64,000 bases of DNA, taken from NCBI RefSeq assembly GCF_001528665.1, contig NZ_BBYJ01000017.1, positions 100,828 through 164,827 of the forward strand, written 5' to 3'. Below, in pieces: positions 23,862-31,857 of the stretch. The notes beneath the pieces are model-generated. The model was not told the origin of the DNA. It did no database searches and worked only from the letters and a program-made list of their open reading frames with translations. Origin of the DNA: Microtetraspora malaysiensis. Lineage in GTDB: Bacteria; Actinomycetota; Actinomycetes; Streptosporangiales; Streptosporangiaceae. How positions within the stretch are numbered: the stretch's first letter is position 1; the number at the start of each line of letters is the position of its first letter. A program made the translations under genes and the position numbers.

Positions 23862-24452
23862 TCAGCGGGACTTGAGCCGGTAACGCAGGTGCGTCACGCC
23901 GCGCCCTTCGACGGTCACCGGGTCCTCCAGTTCGATGACGTCGTCGAGGTTGTCGAAGAAGCGGATGCCTGCACCGAGGAACACGGGCACCAGGTCCACG
24001 TGAACCTCGTCCAGCAGGCCCGCGTTGAGGCACTGCTGGGTGATGTCGGCGCTGGCGACCGCGACGATCTTTTCGCCGGCGACGGCCTTCGCCTTCTCGA
24101 CGGCGCTCTCGACGCCGTCCGTGACGAAGATGATGGACGTGTCGTCCTGCGGCCAGCCGTCCGGCACCGTGTGAGTGACGACGAAGACGGGGGCGCCCAT
24201 CGGGTGTTTGCCGCCCCAGCCCTTCGCGTCGTCGAAGGTTCGGCGGCCGGAGACCAGCGCGCCGACCTTGGTGGTCGCGTCGCGCAACAGAGCCGCGCTC
24301 GCCTCGGACATCTGGAAGGTGTACTCCGGGACGGCCGTCGGGACGGCGACGTCGCCGTTGAAGTACCAGCCGAACAGCCGGTCCGCCCCACTGGAGGGGT
24401 GGGCGACGAAGCCGTCCAGCGACATCGACATATTCGCGATTACCGTGGCCAT
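23862..24452 (-). CDS. Dihydrofolate reductase/RibD C-terminal family protein
   Basis: 196 residues. Starts VIANMSMSLDGFVAHPSSGADRLFGWYFNG, the first strand and loop of DHFR-like proteins of the YyaP/RibD_C type, followed by GALVSGRRTFDDAKGWGG and PVFVVTHTVPDGW. The pattern DIIQQCLNAGLLDEVHVDLVPVFLGAGIRFFD near 140-170 closes the fold. Binds NADPH; the substrate is unknown. GGAGA lies 6 nt before the ATG. Confidence 0.88.
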   Translation of the reverse strand: MATVIANMSMSLDGFVAHPSSGADRLFGWYFNGDVAVPTAVPEYTFQMSEASAALLRDATTKVGALVSGRRTFDDAKGWGGKHPMGAPVFVVTHTVPDGWPQDDTSIIFVTDGVESAVEKAKAVAGEKIVAVASADITQQCLNAGLLDEVHVDLVPVFLGAGIRFFDNLDDVIELEDPVTVEGRGVTHLRYRLKSR

Positions 24453-24577
24453 GGTGTCTCTCCGTTCTTACCTGCCGCGGGTCACGGGTGCTCGCCGCGG
24501 GCGATTGTCGAACGTTGAGACGCATCCGGTCCGGAGAACTCATCGGTCCGATGTCCCGCCGGCCGCTGTGGCGTACC

Positions 24578-26002
24578 TCAAAGCGTCAGCGGCAGGCCGA
24601 ACGCGGGGAGCAGGTGAGGTTCGAACGTGGTGATTTCCACGATCTTCCCGTCGGCGATCCGGATCACGTCGAGGTTCTGCGCGCGGTAGACCGTGGTGCC
24701 CGGCCGCTGCACGTAGCCGGCCATGGCCGGCTGCCCGTTGGCTCGGGTCGGCAGGTGCCGCCAGCGTCCGAGGTACTGAGGCGAGCCGGAATCGAACGCC
24801 GGCGCGACGAAGGACAGGATCGCGTCACGGCCCACGAACCACAGCGGGTTCGGCGGCATCGTCAGCCGCGCGTCCTCGCTGAGCAGCTCCGCCATCACGC
24901 TGATGTCGGCCTGTTCGGCGGCCGCCATGTAGCGGTGCACGATCGCGCGTTCCTCCCGGCTGAGCGTCTCCGAGGCCGCCCAATCCGTACGGCGTTCGGG
25001 GAGACGCTTGCGCATCGTCGGCCGGGCCCGTTGCAGCGCGCTGTTCACCGCCGGGACGGAGAGCTCCAGCAGCTCCGCCGTCTCGGTGGCCGGCCAGCCG
25101 AGCACGTCCCGCAGGATCAGCACCGCACGCTGGCGGGGCGGCAGATGCTGGATCGCGGTCAGGAACACCAGCTCGATCGTCTCCTTGGACACCACCGCCG
25201 CGTCCGGCCCGATCTCATCCGAGACCACCCCGTCCAGGAGCCGGTCGGGGTACGGCTGCAGCCAGGTGACACGCGCGGGAGGCTCCCCGCTGCCATGCTC
25301 CATCCCCGGCAGCGCCTCGTAGTGCCGCGGCCGGCGCGTGTGCCGCCGCAGAAAGTCGAGGCAGGCGTTGGTGGCGATCCGATACAGCCACGCGCGCGCG
25401 GTGGAACGCCCCTCGAAGCCGTCGCGTTTGCGCCAGGCCCGCAGGAACGTCTCCTGCACGAGGTCCTCGGCGTCGTCGTAGGAGCCGACCATCCGGTAGC
25501 AGTGCACCTGCAGCTCCGGCCGGTACGGCTCGACCACGTGGGCGAACATCGAATCGTTCCCCGAACGAACGGCGGAGAGAGCCGCGGCGGCCTGCTCCTC
25601 GTCCGGCCGGACGCGCGGTCCGGATTCGGTCGCCGATTTCGTCGCTGATTTCGTCACCGATTCCGGCGTGACGATTTCAACGGCCGTCCGCGGCCTTCGC
25701 TCGACCACGGCGATCCGGTCGGCGTCACGTGCGCTCCGGGCGATGCGGCGCAACCTGCCGATCGAGGACGACAGTGTCGTCACCTCGGAGTAGAACACCT
25801 CCGGCGGTTGCGGAACCAGCAGTTGGACCCGCCGCTGGACTTCGGCGATCAGCTCCCGCACCGCCCGCTCTCCCGGTGCGGCCTGCCGCGACCGGTGCGC
25901 CTTCTGCCGGCACGCGGCCGAGCAGTACACCGACGATCGACCCGGTTTGCCGGTCCGGCCCGGCAACGACTTGCCGCAGCTACGGCACACGTCCTCAGAC
26001 AT
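24578..26002 (-). CDS. Zinc-ribbon / ECF sigma factor / SnoaL triple fusion (SigG-like)
   Basis: 474 residues. Residues 1-40 form a small zinc ribbon with Cys6, Cys9, Cys27, Cys31 and a basic CRQKAHRSR helix, a unit normally found as a small separate protein. A helical segment and a linker with repeated SVTKSATKSATES follow. Residues ~147-217 are sigma region 2 (HCYRMVGSYDDAEDLVQETFLRAW), ~273-335 region 4 (LPPRQRAVLILRDVLGWPATETAELLELSVPAVNSALQRAR), and ~345-474 a SnoaL-like domain that in ECF56/SigG-type factors controls activity. The WLQPYPDRLLD motif between the regions is typical of that group. The fused N-terminus is unusual. Confidence 0.85.
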   Translation of the reverse strand: MSEDVCRSCGKSLPGRTGKPGRSSVYCSAACRQKAHRSRQAAPGERAVRELIAEVQRRVQLLVPQPPEVFYSEVTTLSSSIGRLRRIARSARDADRIAVVERRPRTAVEIVTPESVTKSATKSATESGPRVRPDEEQAAAALSAVRSGNDSMFAHVVEPYRPELQVHCYRMVGSYDDAEDLVQETFLRAWRKRDGFEGRSTARAWLYRIATNACLDFLRRHTRRPRHYEALPGMEHGSGEPPARVTWLQPYPDRLLDGVVSDEIGPDAAVVSKETIELVFLTAIQHLPPRQRAVLILRDVLGWPATETAELLELSVPAVNSALQRARPTMRKRLPERRTDWAASETLSREERAIVHRYMAAAEQADISVMAELLSEDARLTMPPNPLWFVGRDAILSFVAPAFDSGSPQYLGRWRHLPTRANGQPAMAGYVQRPGTTVYRAQNLDVIRIADGKIVEITTFEPHLLPAFGLPLTL

Positions 26003-26011
26003 TCTCCGCAC

Positions 26012-26580
26012 CCCATTACGTCACGCCGGTCGGCGTTACGATCAACCCTCGCCCCGTCAAGCACTGGATCGCCGGTAATACGTTACGGGCTTTCGCCGAG
26101 ACGTTTCAGTCCCGCCGCGCCGCCCCGCTCACGCCGGCCGGGGCCCGCCACCGCATGTCGTATCCGACATGCTCGGCCATGCCGGCATCGCGCGGTGACG
26201 TACTCCTTATGGCAAGAAAGCGCATCGAGGAGATGGGCGGAAATCCGGATCTGTTCATAGAGCGCAAAGCGGCGACCATTTTACTGATGGAAAGCCATGA
26301 TTAAACGTCGGTTTCCAATATGCGTCGGTCGTCGAGCAGCCCGGGTGGCCCTGGCCAGCACTGATAGCATTTCCCTGTGGCGTCGCTCCCAATTTTCCGC
26401 GTCGCCCGGGGACGTGCGGCGGCCATCGGCTCCAGGCCCTTGATAATCAACCCCGCTGGAAATGCGCTCCCAAACTTCGTCCACCCGCTGGGCGGGCGAG
26501 GCGCATTCTGGTGACTCACTCACCGAACAGCCTGGTAAGAGCAGCCCCCGGGACTTCACCCATCCGACCACGGGAGCGCT
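26012..26580. other. Gene-free interval between sigma fusion and lipoprotein genes
   Basis: About 570 bp with no convincing gene. It includes a palindrome ACGCCG-GT-CGGCGT at 26023-26036 just upstream of the zinc-ribbon sigma gene, a possible operator. Around 26200-26320 base composition is more AT-rich than the rest and a short open frame (ending 26304) shows no actinomycete codon bias. Confidence 0.4.
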
Positions 26581-27153
26581 ATGAGAATGTCACGACAGGA
26601 AGCAGGAGCCGGTGTCCGCGGCGGTATCCCGCGAGCGGCGACATGGAACGTCCTGCTGGCGGCCTGCCTGCTGCTGACGCTCCTGGCCTGCACCGCCCGT
26701 GAACCCGCCGAGCGGGAACATCGTGCCCGGAGCCGTAACGCCCTGGTCGACGGGCAGGTCGGGCCCATGCGACTGATCCACGTCCACATCCTCGCCCCAC
26801 CGATGAACCAGCAGAAAGCCGGCGACAACCTGGGCCTGTACCTGACCCTGGTCAACAACAGCGACCGGCCCCAGACCCTTGACGGCGTCAGCACCGTACA
26901 CGCCGACGAAGTCGTCTACCGCTCAGGCCCGGCCGCCGCCCCAAAGCCCATCCATGTGACGATCCCTCCGCATGGGACCCTCTCGCTCCAGGAGGGCCGC
27001 GATCGTCCGCACCTGGAGCTGATCCGCATCCACCGGCCGCTTGGCGCGACCCCGATCGACGTCACCTTCCGCTTTCCCACCGCGGGCACTCTCACCATGC
27101 GCATCCCGGTACTGCCGTTGTCACATGGTGCCGGATCACCCACGCCCAGCTGA
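26581..27153 (+). CDS. Lipoprotein with a PCu(A)C-like copper-chaperone fold
   Basis: 190 residues. A lipoprotein signal peptide ends in LLTLLAC (lipobox, Cys about 37). The mature part has the strand order of PCu(A)C (DUF461) proteins: LGLYLTLVNNSDRPQTLDGVST, KPIHVTIPPHGTLSLQEGRDRPHLELI and IDVTFRFPTAGTLTMRIPVLP. The His/Met copper ligands of the family are not all in place: the Met-x-His pairs are mostly replaced, so copper binding is doubtful. GGGAG precedes the ATG. It stands alone, upstream of and convergent with a LysR gene. Confidence 0.55.
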   Translation: MRMSRQEAGAGVRGGIPRAATWNVLLAACLLLTLLACTAREPAEREHRARSRNALVDGQVGPMRLIHVHILAPPMNQQKAGDNLGLYLTLVNNSDRPQTLDGVSTVHADEVVYRSGPAAAPKPIHVTIPPHGTLSLQEGRDRPHLELIRIHRPLGATPIDVTFRFPTAGTLTMRIPVLPLSHGAGSPTPS

Positions 27154-27209
27154 GCCGTCGCGCCGCGCATGCTGAAGCACTGCTCCTCGACCCGGCGCGA
27201 GGCGCTCCC

Positions 27210-28082
27210 TCAGCCGCTCGTGGGCGCTCGCAGGGTACGCAGTTCGCCGAGCAGGTCGCGGATCAGCGCCGACCCCGCCAGTTCCCGGGTGGTCACGTAG
27301 CCCACCCTGCGCAGCGGGGCGCCGTCACCGAGCTCAGTTGTGGCGACCTTGGGTGGTGCGCCCACCGTCGACAGCCGCGGCACGATCGCCGCGCCGAGCC
27401 CGTGGCCGACCATCGACATGACGACGCCGTCGTCCTCGACCGTGATGTCGCCAGGCGGAATCCACTCTTGCCCGGCCAGCCAGCGCCGGGTCTCGCCTGA
27501 GCAGTTCTCATGCCAGTCGATCATGGGCAGCGAGCGCGGATCCGGATGCCCGGCCGGATAGGCCAGGACGTACGGCTCGGCGTACAGCTCCCTGCTGACC
27601 AGCCCGTCAACGTACACCGGAAGCGAGACGACGCCCACGTCGGCCCGTCCGTCGGCCACCTCGCCGGCGATGCCTTTGCCCAAGTCAGGCACGATGCGCA
27701 CATCGACGGTGACCTGAGGGTGGCGCCGCCCGAACCGCACCAGCACTCTCGGCAGCAGGTGGAAGGCGGCGCTGCGGAAGGCGGCCAGCCGGATGGTCCC
27801 GGTGGCCCCGCCGGAGGCGGCGGTGCGCGTGTCGGTCTTCATGACCTCCATGAGCCGCAGGACGCGCCGGGCGTGGCCGACCGCGACCTCCCCCGCCGCG
27901 GTGGCCTGGGCGCCGCCGCGTCCTCGGTGGAACAGCACGGCCCCCATCTTCCGCTCGGCGGCGCGCAGGGCGTGCGAGACCGCCGACTGGGTGAGCCCCA
28001 GCCGAGCCCCTGCCGCCGACACGCTGCCCGCGCCGTCCACGGCGACGAGCACGCGCAGTTCGGCCGCGGTCAGATCGTTCAC
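27210..28082 (-). CDS. LysR family transcriptional regulator
   Basis: 290 residues from the GTG at 28082; the ATG at 28115 would place the operator palindrome inside the coding region. HTH at 1-60: ELRVLVAVDGAGSVSAAGARLGLTQSAVSHALRAAERKMGAVLFHR. The substrate-binding domain follows (IRLAAFRSAAFHLLPRVLVRFGRRHPQVTVDV..., EVADGRADVGVVSLP, VGHGLGAAIVPRLS). It is divergent from a quinone-oxidoreductase-like gene with a perfect palindrome between them, the normal LysR target arrangement. Confidence 0.9.
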   Translation of the reverse strand: MNDLTAAELRVLVAVDGAGSVSAAGARLGLTQSAVSHALRAAERKMGAVLFHRGRGGAQATAAGEVAVGHARRVLRLMEVMKTDTRTAASGGATGTIRLAAFRSAAFHLLPRVLVRFGRRHPQVTVDVRIVPDLGKGIAGEVADGRADVGVVSLPVYVDGLVSRELYAEPYVLAYPAGHPDPRSLPMIDWHENCSGETRRWLAGQEWIPPGDITVEDDGVVMSMVGHGLGAAIVPRLSTVGAPPKVATTELGDGAPLRRVGYVTTRELAGSALIRDLLGELRTLRAPTSG

Positions 28083-28095
28083 GGCTGCGACAACA

Positions 28096-28112
28096 TATGA
28101 AGGACCTTCATA
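28096..28112. promoter_or_regulatory. Perfect 8-1-8 palindrome, likely LysR binding site
   Basis: TATGAAGG-A-CCTTCATA is a perfect palindrome placed 14 bp before the LysR GTG and about 65 bp before the oxidoreductase start. It has the T-N11-A core expected of LysR-type sites and fits autoregulation plus control of the divergent gene. Confidence 0.65.
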
Positions 28113-28178
28113 CATTCCGCGCAATGCAGAAACGCCACCCGCTCGCCGGCCTTCGGCGCCGGTCCTAGCGTGGCGTGC

Positions 28179-29120
28179 ATGAGAGTGATGCATGCCGAAC
28201 GGCTTGGCGGTCCCGAGGTGCTGACCCTGGCCGAAGTGCCCGACCCGGTGCCGGGCCCCGGCGAGACCCTGGTGGATGTCGAGGCCGCCGGGCTCAATTT
28301 CGCCGACCTCAAGCGGCTCGACGGTTCGTACCTGCCGCCCGCGCTCCCGTTCGTGCCGGGCGGCGAGGTGGTGGGCCGCACCGCGGACGGTCGCCGGGTG
28401 CTCGCCTTCGCGGGCCGCGCCTTCGCGACGAAAGCGCTGGCGAAGGAGGTGGTGGAGATCCCGGAGGAGCTGCCCGCCGGCGCCGCGCTGGCGCTGCTGG
28501 TCCAAGGCCTGACCGCGTGGCATCTCCTGCGTACGGCGGCGCGGATCGCACCCGGTGAGAGCGTCGTGGTCAACGCCGCGGCCGGTGGGGTGGGCCACCT
28601 GGCGGTGCAACTGGCGAAGGAGTTCGGAGCCGGGCGGGTGATCGGCACGGCGTCCACCGAAGAGAAGCGTGAGGTGGTGCTGGGCCTCGGTGCGGATGCG
28701 GCGGTCGACGGCGCCGCGGACGGATACGCCGAGCGGGTGATCGAGGCCAACGGCGGCTCTCAGGTGGACGTCGTCCTGGACGCCGTGGGCGGGGCGGTGT
28801 TCGACGCCGCGCCCTACGCGCTCGCCCCGTTCGGCCGCCTGATCACTTACGGGACCTCGGGCGGCGTCGATCCGAAGCCGGTCGATCCCGGCCTGCTCAG
28901 CGAGCGCAACATCGCGATCGGCGGCTACTGGCTCGGCGCCCACCTGAACCTGCCCGGGAGCGCCGCCGACGCACCGCTGGCGGAACTGATCGAGCTCGCC
29001 GCCGCCGGCCGGTTGCGTCCGCTGACCGGCGGAGAGTACGAGCTCGCGCAGGCCGGTCTGGCCCTGGCGGACCTGGCGGCCCGACGCACGGTCGGGAAGG
29101 TCATCCTGCGCAATCGTTGA
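28179..29120 (+). CDS. Quinone oxidoreductase-like MDR enzyme
   Basis: 313 residues from the ATG at 28179. MDR fold with AERLGGPEVLTLAEVPDPVPGPGE at the start, LNFADLKRLDGSY, NADPH motif VVNAAAGGVGHLAVQLAKEFGAGRVIGTASTEEK (about 130-163), and the ending RRTVGKVILRNR. No zinc ligands. It is a paralogue of the enzyme at 9352-10323 but under LysR rather than TetR control. Confidence 0.88.
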   Translation: MRVMHAERLGGPEVLTLAEVPDPVPGPGETLVDVEAAGLNFADLKRLDGSYLPPALPFVPGGEVVGRTADGRRVLAFAGRAFATKALAKEVVEIPEELPAGAALALLVQGLTAWHLLRTAARIAPGESVVVNAAAGGVGHLAVQLAKEFGAGRVIGTASTEEKREVVLGLGADAAVDGAADGYAERVIEANGGSQVDVVLDAVGGAVFDAAPYALAPFGRLITYGTSGGVDPKPVDPGLLSERNIAIGGYWLGAHLNLPGSAADAPLAELIELAAAGRLRPLTGGEYELAQAGLALADLAARRTVGKVILRNR

Positions 29121-29211
29121 GCGTGGGGCGCGGCCGTCAGGCACCTCGGTCCATGGGATGCGCCGGCCTCCGGTCGCCTGCGGCGTGCCGCGCCGGCAGG
29201 CGGCTCACCGG

Positions 29212-29631
29212 CTATCGGCTCTTGCGCTTGGCGGTGATGTTCGCCGCGATGAGCAGCCCGGCAGGGACGATCGCGGAAATGAAACCGCTCATTCCGATCA
29301 GTCCTACGCCCAGCGCGCCCCAGGCGAGGATCGCCCAGCCGAAATACCCGGGAACGTGTTGTCCCTGCCGTCCCACCCGCGCCAGGAGTATCCCCAGCAG
29401 CGCCAGCACCACGACGAATCCACCGGGAAGCGCCCAGAACAGTGCCAACGACTCATCGTCCGCGGCACCGTTGCGGAGGTCCCCGGCGAGCCAGCTGGAC
29501 CAGGGTACGAAGGGGGCGAACATGGCGGTGTGCGCCAGGGCGATGAAGATCAGGCTCCGGCCGGCCCAGATGGTGAGCCGGCTCGGGGGCGTGGCCACCG
29601 CGGATGGGGAGACCGTGGATGTGATGTCCAT
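29212..29631 (-). CDS. Small four-helix membrane protein (DUF6463-like), paralogue of 30782-31237
   Basis: 139 residues with helices at about 20-45, 65-88, 95-112 and 115-133. The stretch FWALPGGFVVVLALLGILLARVGRQG...GYFGWAILAWGALG aligns clearly with FWAGPGSFAVPLILLGCLTWHLAGRG...GIGWGLAAWCVLG in the protein at 30782-31237. I think these belong to the DUF6463-type actinomycete membrane proteins; function unknown. The two paralogues lie on either side of a methyltransferase gene. Confidence 0.65.
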   Translation of the reverse strand: MDITSTVSPSAVATPPSRLTIWAGRSLIFIALAHTAMFAPFVPWSSWLAGDLRNGAADDESLALFWALPGGFVVVLALLGILLARVGRQGQHVPGYFGWAILAWGALGVGLIGMSGFISAIVPAGLLIAANITAKRKSR

Positions 29632-29781
29632 GGTCGCCAGCCTCTCTCGGCGGCGGTTCGGTGTGCTCCCCCGTGAGGGGGATGCCGCTCCCTCCCTCCG
29701 GGGAATGCCGCACAGGTGCGGTGCCCTATGGTCGCTCGGGGAAGGAAAGCGGCCCCGTTTTGGTCAGGCGGGCCAACACCG

Positions 29782-30489
29782 TCATCTCGGCTTGGTGGCC
29801 CACAGTATGACGTTTGTGCCGAAGAACTTCTTGCGCCACCCGATGTTCTTGAAACCGAGTCCACTCAGAATGCCGGCGATATGTTGCGGTGATTTGAAGG
29901 CGAGCGTGCTGGATTCAAGATAGCTGTAGGACGACCGGTCGCGAGCCACAACCCGTCCCAGCAGCGGAACAAATACGCGAACTCCCCAATCCACGATCGG
30001 CTTCACCGGGCCGCTCGGGGGGCACGTTTCGAGGATCACAATCCGGCCGCCGGGCTTAAGAACTCGGTATTGCTCGCGGAGCACCCCGTCCAGGTCTTCG
30101 ACGTTCCTGAGAAGATAGCCCTCGGTGATCCCGTCGAAAGACTCGTTCTCGAACGGCAGGCAGGCCGCGTCCGCGTGCTGCCATCGAACCGCGTCGGCCC
30201 CGGGCTTGGCCTTTGCGCGAGTCAGCATCTCTTCCGAGAAGTCGACGCCCGTCACGGCGGCGGCAGGGTACCTCCGTGCCGCCGCCAATGCGATCACGCC
30301 TGTTCCTGTGGCCAAGTCCAGGAGCTGTCCGCCCGCCGGTGGTGCGAGGCGTGCGGCCACCTCGAGGCACCATCGTTCATGGCGGCCGAGCGTCATGACG
30401 AAATTCATCCGATCGTAGTACCCGGCGATCTTTTCGAAGATCCCGTGCACTTCGGAGCCTTTGCCGCGAGGCGTGCGGTTATTTGCCAC
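29782..30489 (-). CDS. UbiE/MenG-like class I SAM-dependent methyltransferase
   Basis: 235 residues. Starts IFEKIAGYYDRMNFVMTLGRHERW, the UbiE opening motif, then the SAM-binding site LLDLATGTGVIALAAARRYPAAAVTGVDFSEEML, ADAACLPFENESFDGITEGYLLRNVEDLDGVLREQYRVLKPGGRIVILE. This fits a C-methyltransferase of the demethylmenaquinone type, but the ending (KSPQHIAGILSGLGFKNIGWRKKFFGTNVILWATKP) and missing quinone context make secondary metabolism possible. GTG start, preceded by GAGGAGG 9 nt upstream. Confidence 0.85.
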   Translation of the reverse strand: MANNRTPRGKGSEVHGIFEKIAGYYDRMNFVMTLGRHERWCLEVAARLAPPAGGQLLDLATGTGVIALAAARRYPAAAVTGVDFSEEMLTRAKAKPGADAVRWQHADAACLPFENESFDGITEGYLLRNVEDLDGVLREQYRVLKPGGRIVILETCPPSGPVKPIVDWGVRVFVPLLGRVVARDRSSYSYLESSTLAFKSPQHIAGILSGLGFKNIGWRKKFFGTNVILWATKPR

Positions 30490-30781
30490 CTCTAAGACCT
30501 CCTCTATCAGGAATGCTCACCGTCGACTCGGTCCGGGCGAGGTGGCGACTCGCTCTGGAGTCGGTTCCGGCCACGTCCGGCCCGGCCATGACTGCAACAA
30601 TAAAGAGCCCGATCGGCGCTGATTCGACCGGCGGTCGCAATCAGAAGAGCAGAAGGCCGGGAAATACCACGGGAATATACATGTCCCGTTCGCCGACCCG
30701 ACTGCACTCGACCGGCGTTCCGGCCCGGCTTGTGGAGGTCATTTTACCGCCGTACTTTCCGCCGCCACCGGCGGGTGCGAA

Positions 30782-31237
30782 TCACGCCGGGCCCATCTCC
30801 TGCTCTCGGGCCGCTTCCGATCGATGTTCGTGCCGCGCCGCCAAGATGATGAGTGCCCCGGAGATCGTCCCGGCGAAGAACGGGGACGGCACAAGAAGGA
30901 CGCCGCCCAGCACACACCACGCCGCGAGGCCCCAGCCGATTCCGGCGGGCACCGCCACCCCGCGTCCGGCGAGGTGCCATGTCAGGCAACCCAGGAGAAT
31001 CAACGGCACGGCGAAGCTTCCCGGACCAGCCCAGAAGGTGACCTCGTTCTGAAGGGAGTCCACCGTCTGAACGGCACGCCCATCCGCGAGTACGAGCGGG
31101 ATGGCTGCCCACATCCCCCGATCAACCCAGTCGGTGATGTCCTCCCAGTCGAAGAGCGCCAGCAAGGACAGGTGCCCTGTTCCCAGGAAGAGCATGATCC
31201 CGCTCGCCCAGCGGAGCATCCGCTTTCTGGCGTTCAC
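30782..31237 (-). CDS. Small four-helix membrane protein (DUF6463-like), last gene of the FAH-MBL operon
   Basis: 151 residues from the GTG at 31237, which overlaps the stop of the DUF2867 gene by 4 nt (GTGA). Four hydrophobic segments: ~8-26, 60-84, 90-108 and 112-132. The GHLSLLALFDW start and FWAGPGSFAVPLILLGCLTW motif place it with the paralogue at 29212-29631. Function unknown; its coupling to DUF2867 and FAH-MBL genes says they are made together. Confidence 0.7.
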   Translation of the reverse strand: MNARKRMLRWASGIMLFLGTGHLSLLALFDWEDITDWVDRGMWAAIPLVLADGRAVQTVDSLQNEVTFWAGPGSFAVPLILLGCLTWHLAGRGVAVPAGIGWGLAAWCVLGGVLLVPSPFFAGTISGALIILAARHEHRSEAAREQEMGPA

Positions 31238-31857
31238 GGTGACGTCCTTTCGTCGTGCTCGGCCTCCATGTGGTCGCGGTCGCGGACGAGCCAGGCTCGC
31301 TCCCATCGCCGGGTCAGGGCCGGGTAGACGATGAGGTACCGGAAAGGCGCGATGGCGGCCATGTAGAGCCGGCCGAACAGCCCGTTGGGCTTGACGAGGA
31401 CGGCCATCCGCAGCTCGTAGTCGCCGTTCGCGCCTTGAGCCCAGCCGAGATGCATCAGGGTGTGCACGGTCGTGTTCGCCAGCTCGCGAACGGACTCCGT
31501 GTCGAGCTCGTAGATCGCTTTGAGGGGCATGGCCTTGCTGTCCGGACCGCGGGGAGCGTCCCGGATGTCGCCGGGCAGGCGGTCGCGGAGCGAGGTGACC
31601 CGCGCGCCGATGCCCGCTGACGGCCGGTCCCATCCGAGGAGGGCGCCGATCTTCCACCGGAGGGCGAACAAGAACCGCGCCGGCCAGGGTTGCTGCGCGA
31701 GCCCGCCGGCGGCTCGCATCGCCGCGAGCATCGCGGGGAAGTCGTCAGGCCCGGCTCCGGGTGTGCGGAACGACCACACATCCTCGATCGCGAAGTCACT
31801 CGTGAATTCGTGGACGCGCCACGGGCGGGAGGTGTGCGCGGTCTTCGGCAGTCTCAC
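31234..31857 (-). CDS. DUF2867 domain protein
   Basis: 207 residues, a START/polyketide-cyclase-like protein by family. Recognised by the block AIYELDTESVRELANTTVHTLMHLGWAQGANGDYELRMAVLVKPNGLFGRLYMAAIAPFRYLIVYPALTRRWERAW at about 115-195, including the YP.L closing motif. Likely binds a hydrophobic ligand. It overlaps both neighbours by 4 nt (GTGA at 31854-31857 and 31234-31237), so the three genes are translationally coupled. Confidence 0.8.
   Translation of the reverse strand: MRLPKTAHTSRPWRVHEFTSDFAIEDVWSFRTPGAGPDDFPAMLAAMRAAGGLAQQPWPARFLFALRWKIGALLGWDRPSAGIGARVTSLRDRLPGDIRDAPRGPDSKAMPLKAIYELDTESVRELANTTVHTLMHLGWAQGANGDYELRMAVLVKPNGLFGRLYMAAIAPFRYLIVYPALTRRWERAWLVRDRDHMEAEHDERTSP

Noticed and set aside
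26134-26304. Short frame ending at 26304 in the gene-free interval
   Set aside because: AT-rich, no ribosome site, no codon bias or family resemblance.
27210-29144. 644-codon minus-strand frame containing the LysR gene
   Set aside because: Only the last 290 codons are LysR; the rest is antisense to the oxidoreductase gene at 28179-29120.
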